This document shows, piece after piece, positions 1-10,864 of a stretch of DNA of 64,000 bases. The position numbers and the translations under genes are program-made. This DNA comes from Alligator mississippiensis (Eukaryota; Chordata; Crocodylia; Alligatoridae). Where the stretch lies: the NCBI RefSeq assembly GCF_030867095.1, contig NC_081835.1, forward strand, positions 38,671,892-38,735,891, given 5' to 3'. The notes below the pieces were generated by a model, which saw only the letters and a program-made list of their open reading frames with translations, did no database searches and had not been told where the DNA came from. Within the stretch, counting starts at the first letter, position 1; every line of letters starts with the position of its first letter.

Positions 1-509
1 TCTGGGCTGCTGCAACAGGAAGTGGGGCGTGGGGGCACAGACACATGAGCTGCTGCAGCATTGGTCAGGAATGCAAGCAGCCCTGTGGCATGTAAAGCAG
101 CACCCAGCAGACAAGTCTGTGGAGGAGGAGTGGGAATGGGGGCAGGGGGGCAGACTGAGGCCAGTGAGAGAGGGAGTGGGGCAGGGGATGGCTGGGGCGA
201 GTTGTGGAATGGAGCCGCGGGAGGCTTGTCCAGGGACATGGGCGGGCTCCCTGCCACTGTGCACATCCCCAGAGATGGCACGGGGAGCATGCGCCCAGCC
301 TGCAGCAGGTAGCCTGCCTCCACCCCACGCACAAATCCAGGGGGCATATGCCTCCTATGCCTCCCCCGGGGGTGCATGCAGCAACCAGGAGCTGTGCCCC
401 ACTTCCTCATGCCCCTGGACGAGCCTCCTGCGGCTCGTGATTAATTGTGACTAATTTTTTAAATCATGCAACTAATTATAATCAACATTTTAATCATTTG
501 ACAGTCCTA
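1..509. mobile_element. hAT-type DNA transposon, right part
   Basis: GC-rich body, then an AT-rich end with repeated GATTAAT/GACTAAT motifs finishing in TTTGACAGTCCTA at 509. The reverse complement, TAGGACTGTCAAATGATTAA, matches the terminal inverted repeat style of a widespread vertebrate hAT family. The left part is outside the window. The open frames in it are not genes. Confidence 0.65.
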
Positions 510-1390
510 CTTTGATTCTGAATTCTCTAGAACTCAAAGGTCAATATAGACTCCTTTTTCTGACAATAGCTTAATAATCAAAAGGGGCAGCAACTTGAAA
601 ATTAAGTTAATTAGAAAAAGACTTAAGAAAAGTTATGTAGCATGCTTTTCCCAGAATCCTCTGCCAATTTTATGGTTTTGCAGTCATTTTCCTTTCTCTT
701 AAAAGCAAATAAACAAATGTTTCCCTCCTGTGTCAATGTGCAACACAAGAAAAAACCTTGTTTATTAAGATAAAACAGTGAAACCAGTTATATACAAAGT
801 GTTACAGAACACAGAAAGAAGTCCCCAAGCGCCCAGCTCCTCTCCAGTTGCTGGAGGATGGGAAATATCACAGTTACCTGTAAGAATTGTAAACAGGATG
901 TTTTTAAAAAGAGTGCTTTTTAAGTTGTTCTCTCACTCTGGTAACTAAGACAGCACCAACAGATCAAGAACGGGTCAATTTTTCTGGACAGATGCACTTA
1001 TTATATTTAATTTTATGAGGCACCATATTTTTTTACCAAGCAATTCTAGTGCGTGTGTATACACATGTGCACACACGTATGTTGGGGAGGTAGGGGGGAC
1101 AACTTTGTTGCTGTTTTCTTGTAATTTCAAGTAATAAGAGATTTACAGCAAACCCAAATAATTTAATCGTTTTCATCATTTTGCTGACAAGTCATTGCAT
1201 TTCTAAGCCAATTCTCACAAGCAACTGAGCCTATATCAACCTGTTATTGCTAGATCAATAATTATAAATGTATAAAAAACACTTAATTTCAAGTCAGAAC
1301 ACTGAAACCACTTTCATCTTTTTACCTTTAATTGGGAAGTAGGGTTTAATATTAAATATCTCCAACCAAAAAGATAATTCGAATACCTAC
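510..1390 (-). other. GNL3 intron 5, AT-rich, nothing recognised
   Basis: Ordinary AT-rich intron. A short alternating purine-pyrimidine near-palindrome of GTGTGTATACACATGTGCAC type lies at about 1049-1075. I looked for a C/D snoRNA, because GNL3 introns host SNORD genes in mammals: an ATGATGA box is present on the minus strand near 1170 but no D box CTGA follows at a suitable distance. Confidence 0.6.
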
Positions 1391-1474
1391 CTTTTTAAGT
1401 TCCCTGCAAAATGATTTTGCTGAATTTTTATCTAGCTGTTTGTTAGATTTTGTTTTCAGTTTCACAGTGGATTC
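1391..1474 (-). CDS. GNL3: GNL3 coding exon 5
   Basis: An 84-base, 28-codon phase-0 exon (acceptor ATTCAG, donor GTAGGT) encodes residues 109-136, ending KSFCRELKK. This is the linker just before the GTPase domain, whose first exon (expected to start V-I-E-A-S-D) would lie left of the window. It is too short to stand out as an open frame and was found by reading for the family sequence. Confidence 0.88.
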
Positions 1475-4400
1475 CTGAATGCAAAAGCAGATAGAAGGAA
1501 GGGTGAAGGACATTTGAAACCAACAATTAGAACATTGCCTTTACATATATAATGGGAAATAACAGCAAACAAGAGCTCCAGTATTTATAATAGCATGAAA
1601 AAGCAAAACTTATGTTATTTAGAAAAGACTATACATTTGAGAATCACATTTATCATTCGTATAAATTTGAATGGAATCTCAGGTGACATTTCTAATACCC
1701 ATGATGCATCTATCCAAGTACTACATGAAAAACTGTAAAATTTTTAGATAGTGTTAGATAGTTAGATAGTGAACATAAAACCTTCTCACCCCTTAAAACT
1801 GTAGGGGCCAACTTCTGGCAGGCAGGTACCCTACCCTGCCCCAGTGCCAATCCCCTACCCCTACCCAATCTGCTGCTCTGCTTTCTGCCCTATGCTCCCT
1901 GCTTGATCCGCTGCTCTGATTTCTGCCCTATCTGCTGTTGTGCTTCCTGATCTGCCAGCATGCCACACACAAAGGCTGCCCATGGCACTTGTGTCTGACA
2001 TGCTGTAGGTTGGCCATTTCTGCTTTAAAACACAAAAATCAAAAGAAACGCACAGTAATTTCTACAGTATTACTAGACTTAGCAACACTGCAGTACCGCA
2101 AATATTTTCTATTGTTCCGATCTAAAACCAACTGGAGTTCAAGGACAGATGTCAAAAGGAACAGGATTAAACTTTGTGCAAGGACAAACATCTGTCTTCT
2201 TGGCTGCAAATGAACCAGGCTGTTCACAAAAGAAAAATTATTCCAGATCCACCTACCTTTCCTTCTGGATCTTTTTTTGGTTTGGTAGCATCTTTTTTAG
2301 CTTCTAGCTTTCTCTTCTTTTCAAATTCTTTTTGCCTAGCAAGCTTCTGCTTCTGTTTCAGTTCTTCAAGCTGGAGTAAATAAAACAAAAATAGATTTAA
2401 AAAAAAAATTACAAGCAGAAAAAAAAGAAAAAAGCAGTCTCTTTCCTGAATTTACGATCAGGAATAGTTGTTTGTAAAAGTGCCCCAAGGAAGAGAAATG
2501 CTCTAGAAGAGAGTCAGCAACCTTTGGACAATGGCAGGCTGAATTAACATAGCCCATTCCAAAGGCAGGCTGTCACCTTCAACTTGGCTGCCTCTGCCAC
2601 CCCAGCTTGGTGGGCTGAATAAAATCTCTTCACAGGCTAGATCCAGCCTGTAGACTGTAGATTTCTGACCACTACAAAAGGATACACATAGCCACTTAGA
2701 ACAGTGACTGTCAACTGGGGGTATGCGTATCCCTAGGAGTACTTAAAAAGATCGTAGAGGGCACGCAGAACTGATATGCCCAATAACATGCTAAATAAAT
2801 GCTCCATGTGAGCAAAGCCACAGTGCAGCACGCAAGCAACCAGCACAGTCCGGCAGCATGGATAGCAGCTGGGTCCAACGGGTAAGTCTGCTGTGGGGGA
2901 AAGGGCATGAGGGCAGCAGATCAAGGCCTCAATGGTGGAGGAGGGAGTGGGGCTGGGGTAGCTGCAGGTGCTACACAGCTGGGGCAGGAGCAGCTCCTGC
3001 TGCTACATGCACCCCTGGGAGGGCATGGGCGGTGTGTGCCCCCAGATCTGCATGCAGGACGGAGCTTGCTGCCACTGTGGGCTGGGGTGGCGCTGGGTTC
3101 TTCCTGGCATGGGACTGGGCTGGGTTACGCTCAGGACAGGTGGTGGAGGTGCTGGGAGGGAGGGGTCGGGCGGGGCTATGGAGAATTCTGGAGTGGCTGC
3201 AGCCCTTCCTGTAGCCCCCCACGGTGAGAAAGGGAGTGGGGCCAGGGCAGGTGATGCACAGCCAGGGTGGAATGCAGGACAGAGGGGTGCAGCTCCCACC
3301 ACTATGAGCACCCCCAGAGGGCATAGGGGCCGTGTGCCCCCAGATCTGCATGTGGGGTGAGGGTGAGCTGCGGGCTGGAGCCAGGGCAGCATGGGGAAGG
3401 ATTGGGGGGCGGGGGCCTACAGAGAATTCTGGAGTGGCTGCAGCCCCTCCCGTAGTCCCCTCCCAGCACCGCCACTGCCCATCCTGAGTGCAGCCCCTGA
3501 CCGGGAAGAACCCGGCACTGTCCTGGCCCCAGCCTGCAGTGGCCCACCTTCGCCCCACGTGCAGATCTGGAGGCACATCACCCCATGCCCTCCATGCATG
3601 TAGTGGCTGGAGCTGCCCCCCACTGACTGAGGCTCAGTCCTGTGCCCTGCCCCACTCCCTCCCCCACCACTGAGGTCTCAATCTGCCCCACCTCCTTAAA
3701 AACAAGAAAAAAAATAAAGGGGTACAAGGTGAAACTTTGAGGCAGAAGGGGTACATTTGTTAAAAAGAGGTTGAAAACTCAACTTGGAATGTTATTAATT
3801 TAATTTGCATGAATTTTAGCACTTGTACTAAATTAGTTCTTTGCAACAGAACTTTATTATGAAGATGTTAGAGAGATCCCTCACCAGAGCCATTTCTCCC
3901 AACAGACAAGTCAGCAGAACTGATCCAAACAGAGGTACAAGGCGAGCTTTTAAAGGAGATTGATAAACCAAACAGTAACAAATCACTAGGACTTGACAAC
4001 ATTCACCCTAGCATCCTGAAGGAGCTCAAATCTGAAATTGTGAAATTAATTACCATAATATGCAACCTATAACTAGGGATCTACATTAAATGTTACAATA
4101 CAGGAAAGAGATCTTGGGGCCCTGGCATACACTACATTTAGGACATGATTAAGATGTTAATTGTGCCATAAACAGTACATATGTTAAAGCCGATTTATGG
4201 GATATTAATATAGCAAATAAGACACAAAGATATTCCATATATAATATCTTTGTGGCTTGTTTGTATCACACCTTAAAGTGAAAGTGTGGCATGTTGGGGT
4301 TGATACATGAAAGATCCCAATACTCAGCTGAGCACAGAGATCCGGCATGGGGAAACCCCAAAGTCCAGGACACAGGTCCCTACCCAATCACTGGGATCAG

Positions 4401-7400
4401 GCTGTGGACAGCACTGGGTACTAGATTAAACACCCCCATCCAAGTAAATGGCTATTAAGGCTATGTAAAGTGAAGGATGACATGCACCAAGTTCCCCTGA
4501 AAGTGAGGCTGTCTTCATACCCCCTTTCACTTCACTATAAATTAAACTATGTTACCCTTTGTTTCCTTTGTTCAGCTTCACGAAGAACTTCCTCCTTGAA
4601 TGGTGCAGCACTGGGAACCCCTGGATCTTTTCGGGGCTTTTTGTTTCCACGCTTCTTGGCTTCTTTCCTGAGTTTTCTCTTGTGTTCCCGTACCTGTAAT
4701 CAAGAAAGAATATATATTGGAATTCAGTTTAATAGGAAAAGCTAAATGCCTACATATAAGTATGTGGCCAGAGAAAGATTTTTAATTGCAAAATCAACAC
4801 GCATGTAGCTATAGCTAAATTAATGAATCCTAAGTATTACAAACTTAAAATTCAAAAGATCTACAGTATTACATCATCTGTGCCACTGCCCCTCCCAATG
4901 AAGATCTGTTCTTTACAATATACTTGAAGGCAATTTTCAAGCACCGTTCAGACTCCCATATCCACTTAAAATAACCTCTACTGCAATGATTCTCAGCCAG
5001 GGCGATGGGACACCCTGGAGTACTGCCAGATCCTCTGAGCATTCCCTCATGATAAGATAAACTAGGTAGATTAACTCAGGCTCAGGCTAATGCCGATCTA
5101 AGTAATTATCCCACCCCCATGTCCCAGCCCCTCTGCAAGGAGGTAAAGACTAGAGGTGCACTGATATATCAGTCGCATATTGGATCAGCACTGATAACAG
5201 AAAAAATAACATTATCAGCCTTCAGCTTTTTTTTGGCCCATAATACCACCAATAAATGCTGCGTGCATGTCAAGTACTGGGCCAGGAATGCAGCCCTGAA
5301 GCTTGGAGAGCAGCATCCTGTTGGTAGGTTGGGGGGGGGGGGGGGGGGAGAAATCAAGGCCCCCAGGGTGAGGGAGGGATGGGTCAGGTGCTGCCCACCC
5401 AGGGTGGCGGATGCAACCCCAGGGCGAGGCAGAGCCGTGGGTAGCTCATCTAGGGGGTGCAGAGCAGGGACTCCCCCCTGCCACTGTGCGCACCCCTAGG
5501 GGGAGGCATGAGGGGCATGTGCCCCCCGAGATTTGTGCAGGGGGTGAAGATGGGCTGCCCGCTGTGCACTAGGGTTCAGCATCTGCACCAGCCTCTTCCC
5601 CAAGGTGGAGGCTGGGCCAGGGCTCCACTTGGGGTAGGTGGGGGTGGGGTGGGCTCAGCTGTGCGGGGCAGGCAGCAGCAGTGCTGGGAAGGGTGGCTAT
5701 GGGGAATTTGGGGATGGCCATAGTCCCCAAAGTCCACTCTCAGTGCTGCTACCTGTACCCCCACAGCTGAGCCCACCCCACCCCACCCCACCCCAGTGCA
5801 GCTCTGGCTCCAAGCCTGCAGTGGGCAGCCTGCCCTCGCCCTGCATACAAATCTGGGGCAGCACATGCCCCCATGCCTTTCCCAAGGGTGAGCACAGCGG
5901 CAGGAAGCCATCCCCCCCGCCCTCTGGAATGGCAGTGCGTGGCTCCACCACATGCCCCAGGGTTGCATTCACCACCCTGGATGGGGCAGCACCTGCCCCA
6001 TCCCTCCCTCACCCTGGGAGCCTCAATTTCCTTCCCCACCCAGGCTTACCAGCAGGAGGCTGCTCTCTAAGCTGCTGGGCTGTATTCCTAGCCCCATGCA
6101 TGCCATAAACACAGAATTTATCAGTGACTTTATCAGCCAAAAAAAATGCCATGCCAGCATTTCCCCCCCCACAGCATGCAGCCTATTGCTTGTGCTGGTG
6201 CAAGGTCTGAAACCCTCTGCTACTTAGAAGACAGCCCTATGTTAGAGCTCTTGATAACGCAGCACATTAGAAATACCTCAGATCTGGGGGTCCAGACCCC
6301 TGGAAGGAGTCTGGCAGCGCTGAGAGAGCAGGTTGAGCTCCATGGAGCTGGTGGAGCCACTCAAAGTGCAGCCTGGCAGCAGGAGGCAGGGAGATCCAGT
6401 GGCAGAGACGCTCTGAGCGTAGCCTGGCAGCAAGAGGCTCTGCAGCCCCACAGAGTTGAGCCTAGCAGCGGGAAGGAGGGGAGAGCCACTGGCCAGGGCT
6501 GCGCTCAGAACAAAGGCTGCGCTCAGAGCAGCTCCACCACTGGCTCTCCTGCTGCTGGGCTGAGCTTCGTGGGGCTTGCGGAGCTGCTCGGAGTACAGCC
6601 CTAGCTCTCCCCCACCTCCCGCCACTGGGCTGCTTTGAAACTTGAAACATTTTGGGTGCCCTCATTTCATTTCAAAGCCTGTTGTTTCATTTCGATTTCA
6701 CTGTCCCAAGCTAAAAGGCGCCGAAACAGCTTCAAAATAAAACACCAGTTGAAATTTTGGACAGCCCTACTGAGCCCCACTGCCCTAGACAAACAGTGGA
6801 ACCATGAACATGTGCGGTGTGAAAGAACTAGGAGCTGCACTACGGGGCCCCAGCTGGGGAACGTGTAGGTGAGTGCTGAACAGTGTACAGCCCTCCCCTG
6901 CAAATGCAACAAGTCTGTTCAGGACTTCGATGTAGCTGAACACAATGAGGCTCCACGTAGTGCTTTGCAGCCCAAAGCCCTCGGGAAGCCGGGCAGCGAA
7001 GACCTGGCCTGAGCTTTCCTGCTTGCCTTCCCCCTCCCGCCTGCCTATGCTGTGCTTGGGGCAGAAACTGGTCCCTTGAATCCGACCGCTCCCGCTTGGT
7101 GACCCACCTTCCTCTGGATCTTGTACCGCTTGTGGCAGGTCAGGCGCTTGCTGCCCTTCCGAAGCTCTGCAATCAGGACACGCCATTAACAGAGGGCAGA
7201 CGAAGGCCGCCGCCTATCAGCACCCGATGATGTCGCGGGCCACGGGCGCCCGAGTGTGGCCGGGCCTCGGCCACAGGTCTTGGGCACGGAGTCCCGGCCC
7301 CACGTTGCTACAGCCTCCGATTGATCGCGACCGCCCGGCCTGGCCCGGCCCCCACTACCGCGCGCCCCAGTCCCGGCCCCGCCCGAACCTCCCACGGCCA

Positions 7401-7509
7401 CGGCCCCCAGTCGCTGGCCCCTGCCACAGCCTCGCTCCCGCTCCCACTCCCGTTCCCGGGCCGCGCGGCCAGGCGGCGCCAGCGCCCCGCACTCACTAGG
7501 CCTCTTCAT
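1391..7509 (-). CDS. GNL3: GNL3 (nucleostemin), N-terminal part, 5 coding exons
   Basis: Nucleolar GTP-binding protein of the YlqF/YawG family that supports pre-rRNA processing, ribosome biogenesis and stem/progenitor-cell proliferation. Joined exons (7497-7509, 7108-7166, 4556-4693, 2257-2370, 1391-1474) give 136 residues in one frame with GT-AG borders throughout. Visible features: start MKRPKLRKGSKR, a very basic N-terminal nucleolar-targeting region (about residues 1-55), a Lys/Glu/Gln-rich predicted coiled coil (about 66-100), then a linker ending CRELKK. The circularly permuted GTPase domain and acidic C-terminus should lie left of base 1. The gene is divergent from PBRM1, the same arrangement I know from human 3p21. 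Identity is inferred from close agreement with the vertebrate nucleostemin N-terminus; no other family fits the basic start plus coiled coil at this locus. Introns are filled with hAT-type repeats. Confidence 0.95.
1799..2022. mobile_element. hAT MITE, 224 bp
   Basis: Ends CTGTAGGGGCCAAC and (reverse complement) CAGAAATGGCCAAC form terminal inverted repeats. Flanks CCTTAAAA (1791-1798) and CTTTAAAA (2023-2030) are an 8-bp duplication with one difference. The inside is a repetitive C/T-rich tract with CTGCTCTG motifs. It lies in GNL3 intron 4. Confidence 0.75.
2257..2370 (-). CDS. GNL3: GNL3 coding exon 4
   Basis: A 114-base, 38-codon phase-0 exon (acceptor CTCCAG, donor GTAGGT) encodes residues 71-108, starting [19 protein letters not shown]. 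The Lys/Gln/Glu-rich heptad-like pattern fits the nucleostemin coiled coil. It ends in a lysine-rich KPKKDPEGK linker. Confidence 0.93.
2511..2668. mobile_element. hAT-like remnant
   Basis: GTCAGCAACCTTTGGACAAT at the left end resembles the end of other elements in this window (for example 55016). The right end, GATCCAGCCTGTAGACTGTA then CTGACC, resembles the inverted counterpart. Target duplication not clear. Confidence 0.45.
2702..3781. mobile_element. hAT-type non-autonomous transposon, 1.08 kb
   Basis: Left end CAGTGACTGTCAACTGGGGG with a GGGTATGCGTATCCCTAGG motif; right end, reverse complemented, TGAGTTTTCAACCTC with GTACCCCTT motifs. Flanks ACTTAGAA (2694-2701) and ACTTGGAA (3782-3789) match at 7 of 8 bases. 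The GC-rich interior contains two imperfect copies of a block (GAGAATTCTGGAGTGGCTGC at 3181 and 3422) and repeats of CCCCCAGATCTGCATG. Long open frames on both strands are composition artefacts. Confidence 0.75.
3890..4076 (+). mobile_element. CR1/L3-like LINE reverse transcriptase fragment
   Basis: Plus-strand translation includes [20 protein letters not shown] then [11 protein letters not shown], matching the segment just upstream of CR1 reverse transcriptase motifs (the K-S-x-G-P-D-x-I/M-H-P pattern). Short and degenerate, in GNL3 intron 3. Confidence 0.7.
4556..4693 (-). CDS. GNL3: GNL3 coding exon 3
   Basis: A 138-base, 46-codon phase-0 exon (acceptor TTACAG, donor GTAACA) encodes residues 25-70, starting [16 protein letters not shown] and ending REAEQRKQR. 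It continues the basic domain, passes a [14 protein letters not shown] segment typical of nucleostemin, and enters the coiled coil. Open with no stops. Confidence 0.95.
4984..5150. mobile_element. hAT MITE, left half
   Basis: CAATGATTCTCAGCCAGGGC followed by ACACCCTGG...CTGCCAGATCCT and TCTGCAAGGAGG is the same family as the complete element at 49099-49359. The right half is missing; a second hAT element begins exactly at 5151. Confidence 0.65.
5151..6150. mobile_element. hAT-type element with TAGAGGTGCAC end
   Basis: Starts TAGAGGTGCACTGATATATC, the same terminal repeat as the elements at 32554 and 36945. The body is GC-rich with an 18-base G run at about 5331-5349. The subterminal AT-rich motif TTTATCAGTGACTTTATCAG at about 6119 marks the right side, but the final terminal repeat is lost. 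Inserted next to or within the MITE ending at 5150. Confidence 0.65.
6286..6769. mobile_element. hAT-like element
   Basis: Right end, reverse complemented, begins TAGGGCTGTCCAAAATTTCA, a typical hAT terminus, followed by CATTTC/GAAAC-rich subterminal sequence like that at 57018. Interior holds repeated AGCCTGGCAGCAGGAGGC-like blocks (about 6369, 6429). Left end not resolved. Confidence 0.45.
7108..7166 (-). CDS. GNL3: GNL3 coding exon 2
   Basis: Fifty-nine bases between a GCAG acceptor and a GTGGGT donor complete residue 5 and encode residues 6-24 ([19 protein letters not shown]). This is the Lys/Arg-rich nucleolar localisation core of nucleostemin. Exons 1 and 2 together are exactly 24 codons, so exon 3 starts in phase 0. 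Confidence 0.95.
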
Positions 7510-8460
7510 GGCTGCTGCCGCGCGCTCACCCCGCGTGCAGGCGGCGGAGCCGAACCTGGCGGCTCTGCCGTAAAGCGCACCGCCCGCCCCTTCCGCGTCC
7601 CGCCCCTAGGCGCTGCACGGGTTGTCGCGCTGGCGGGCTCGCTCGGCGGCCGGGCGGGCTTTACGGCAGCGGCAGGGTCGGTGGTGAGGGGCGACAGCGG
7701 CTGTGCCGGCAGGGCGGCAGCGGTGGGCGAGTGCGGCCGCAGTAGCGGGCGGCAGAGCGGAGCTGCCTGGGTGGGTGAGGGAGTGAGCGGTGAGGTGGTG
7801 CGCCGAGGCGGGGCGGGACGGGGCGGGGCGGGGCGAGGCTGGGCCCGGTAGCCGGGAGGCCTCTGCTTCCCTTTGTGTGGCCGCCCTGCCCGCTCGTGGC
7901 GGCGGCGGTGCCCGCCCTCGCGCGGCGACCCCCCGCCCCGCGCCACGGGACTGCCGAGGGCCCCCCGCTGCCGGCCGCGCCGGGCTGGCCCCGTGTCTTG
8001 AGGGGCGATTCCCCCGCGGGAGACGCGTTGCCGCAGTGCTTCCACGAGGCTCCTGCTCCGGCCGGGGCGGTGGCGGGGGCTGTCAGCGCAGGGAGAAGCC
8101 CCGCCGCCGCCGGGAGCCTCGATGCCCGGTGCTGTCACGCGGTTTGCTGTCGGTGGCCCCGGGATGGGCAGGCGGGCTCTGCTGCCGCTAGCGCAGGTGA
8201 CAGCCGGGGGCTGGGAAGGGACCGGCCGCGACGCCTTGACGTCTCCGGCGATGTGAGGGGTCCGGTGCACTCTGGCGATGCGCGGGGTCGGGGCGGGCAG
8301 CAGGGTAGAGCGCACTTGCCACGGCTGTGCAAGGCCCCGAAGACGTGCGTGGCCCCAGGGAAGCGGCGCTTCCCTTCAAAGTTTGTTCCGTCTTGTCACA
8401 GTAGTGCCGCTGCTGCCGGAACCTGCCACGGGAGCAACAGAGTCCTGCAGCGTTTGGTAG
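7190..8460. promoter_or_regulatory. CpG island, probable bidirectional GNL3/PBRM1 promoter
   Basis: About 1.3 kb of very GC- and CpG-rich sequence between the GNL3 start codon and the first part of PBRM1, in contrast to the AT-rich introns on both sides. It holds several GC boxes, notably the cluster of GGGCGGGG-type repeats at about 7808-7838 and inverted boxes at about 7580-7607. No TATA box is convincing. The divergent gene order and lack of any other CpG island support one shared promoter. The long open frames in it on both strands are composition artefacts. A non-coding PBRM1 first exon should lie here; GCAG followed by GTGACA at about 8190 is a possible donor. Confidence 0.85.
7497..7509 (-). 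CDS. GNL3: GNL3 coding exon 1 (start codon)
   Basis: Thirteen coding bases encode MKRP plus the first base of a Lys codon; the donor GTGAGT follows at 7496-7491. The start ATG (7509-7507) lies at the edge of the CpG-rich promoter block. A longer open frame reading through the donor exists, but only splicing to 7166 gives the conserved nucleostemin start, so the tiny exon is preferred. Confidence 0.93.
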
Positions 8461-9954
8461 GAGAAGAATTAAACTGGGACAAGCCTCTGTTTTGTGTACT
8501 TGTTATCTGTCTTGTACACTTCTTTCTCCAAGGCTGAGGAGACAACTGTGCGGCCTAGCTAACTTCTTTCCTGCTTTATCCTCTGAAACAACCCTCTGAC
8601 ATGCTTTCCCAGGTTACAACACAGTTTTAGTCTTGTCAGTAATGCTGCAGGACAGTATATGGTACATTCTCTCCCCATCATTTTGTTGTGTTTGTCAACT
8701 ATCTGTTGAATGGTTTTATAGAAATCCAGGGAACTTTCAAAAATAGTTTTTGTGGCATCTATATACATGCTTTGATTAGCTACTCTGAAGGGTACGTAAA
8801 AATTTAGACTTTTAAAAAACACTTTTCAGCTCCTTTTAAAAATATTTTAAAGATGTGTAGAAACAGTATTCTTACATGGGGATTACTTTTGATAATAGAT
8901 GTGTGGGACCTTAATGGAGTACATCAGAATATTACATCCTCAGATATTGTTAGAAGAAATTATGTTTTAGTATTAGGAAGAGAAATTTTCTTCAGTGACT
9001 GCCTGTAGGTGGGGTCTTCAGGTGCCTAACCTTTTAAAGAAGTTTAAAAAAATATAATGGCTAGGATTTACTAGTATTGTATAAGTGGTGTGGAGATGCT
9101 GTACTTGAATCCCATCAGATTATTTTATAGTCCTCAAGATCCTTTGCTTCATATAAGGACCAATTTTCTAGTGGAGATACACTAGTACTTGGTGCATTAT
9201 TCAAGGATACATGAAATATTTTGATTCCAAATGATAAAGTACTACATACTAGATGAGTAAAAATCATTTTATTCTTTTTGGTTCTTTGAATACAGTTTTT
9301 TTAGAAGAACAGTTTTAGAACAGGTATTCACTGCTGACAAAACTGTATAGATTAATATTTTCCATGCTGGACTTGATACACTTTTGATTTTAGTAGATCT
9401 GTGTTTAATCAAGCTCATTATTTCATGGTATGATATGTTGAAAATCTGTCATGCAATAGGGATATAGCTGAAGGTTTTTGAACGGGGGTTAAATTAAGGC
9501 TTAATAAAGTAGAATCAGCAATTTCCGGAGAGTCTTGATGGTGTGGGTCATTGCTACAAGTCTGCCTAGTAACTTAGGGTTGTAAGACTTTTTTTTTCTT
9601 CTTTTTACTGTCACTGTACTACTTTTTTATAGTACCATCAACTTACAGTTTCCACTTACTCCCTCTTACACTTAGGCTACTAGATGAAGTGATACTTGCA
9701 TTACTCGGGCTAGTGAATGGCTCACATTATAGTAGCATTTAAACATTTTAGTTAAAAGTTCCAGAAATGTATATGCTTTGCGTATGCAGAAAACCTTTAG
9801 TTTTTGATAACCCCCTCCAAATTTATGTTTCCTCTTTTCTCCAGCCTTTGTGATGGCTTTTCTCAACTGTTATTCTTAAATTCTTTTTCTCTCTACTCTC
9901 TCCTTTTAACCTTTCCCCTCTTCTGTTTTTTCTCTCATTTTTCTTCTCTTTCAG
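8461..9954 (+). other. PBRM1 5' intron, nothing recognised
   Basis: AT-rich non-coding sequence with poly-T and poly-pyrimidine runs, the longest at about 9880-9953 leading into the candidate acceptor. No repeat family recognised. Confidence 0.5.
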
Positions 9955-10075
9955 CTTTGGCTATTAATGCAATTGCTGATTTGACATTTTCAAAGACTTG
10001 CCATCTCTTAGTACTTTAACCTGACCATTGGACACAATGAGGAGACTGGCTTTTCGAGGTGCTGGTTGTACTCTG
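9955..10075 (+). other. PBRM1: Candidate PBRM1 5' exon with in-frame upstream ATG
   Basis: A pyrimidine tract of about 70 bases ends in TTTCAG at 9954, an excellent acceptor. The sequence then runs to a possible donor (CTG followed by GTAAAT) after 10075. An ATG at 10037-10039 has A at -3, is preceded in frame by a stop, and, if the exon joins 11665, reads MRRLAFRGAGCTLKKLDS directly into MGSKRRR. The exon is inferred from splice signals and frame only; it may be 5' UTR in some or all transcripts. A second GTAAAT nine bases downstream is an alternative donor. Confidence 0.5.
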
Positions 10076-10864
10076 GTAAATCTGGTAAATTATTGATCAT
10101 ATACACACCCTTCTTCCTTTCCCCTGCCTGGCCTTTTATTTTTCTTTATCTTAGCCTTAGTGAATCCAACCTCATGCTCATTCATCTTGTTTGTTTACTT
10201 GTAATGAATTGTTCACTGGAATAAACATGAACATAGCTATGTCACTACTTCACCTTATATAAACTGTAGATTATATAACAGAAAAATACATTGTTAAAGT
10301 GAAAAGAGCATGGGTGACACTGGAAATATTTTTTTTGTAATAGTGACACCTTGCCATTAACATTTTGGCAGGATCCAGCAATATGTTTCATAGTAAACTC
10401 AGTAGTTGCTGGATGCCTAATAATTTCAGTCAATAGTGATGTTAATAAATTCAGACCAGGGACAAAAAGAGAAGACTCCTTGAGTGATCCAATTTGCACT
10501 CAGTCCTAATTTTCAAGTGAGAATGATGTAGCTTGAGAATGCAACCAAATTTACCTGTATTGTGGCCCAAATCCTTTGTTTGTCTGTTTGTTTTTGTGAT
10601 TCTGGGACTAGATATTACATAGCAGTTGTGATTTTACTCTTAGTTGCATTAACTGTATGTTTTGGTTTTTAGCTTATCAGAGTTGTAAAACTATCTCTGA
10701 ACTTCTCATGTATCATGACAATACATCTTATCATTATTTTGGAATGAGGAGTCATAAGCTTTTATAGTTTAAAAAAACATCCTAGTAACTGCTAGATAAT
10801 TGCAGCACTTTGTGCAAGTCCCCAGCCCTGCAGGGATGGGTAGCAGTATATAATTCAAAATGTA

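Noticed and set aside
1080..1200. C/D box snoRNA in a GNL3 intron
   Set aside because: An ATGATGA C box is present on the minus strand, and mammalian GNL3 introns host SNORD genes, but no D box or terminal stem follows. A proper snoRNA scan of the introns is still the deciding test.
2971..3576. 201-codon minus-strand open frame
   Set aside because: It lies wholly inside the hAT-type element 2702-3781, is Pro/Gly/Cys-rich with overlapping frames on both strands, and has no recognisable domain; a GC composition artefact.
7506..8315. 269-codon minus-strand open frame in the CpG island
   Set aside because: Pro/Arg/Ala-rich, overlaps the GNL3 start and several plus-strand frames; open because of GC content.
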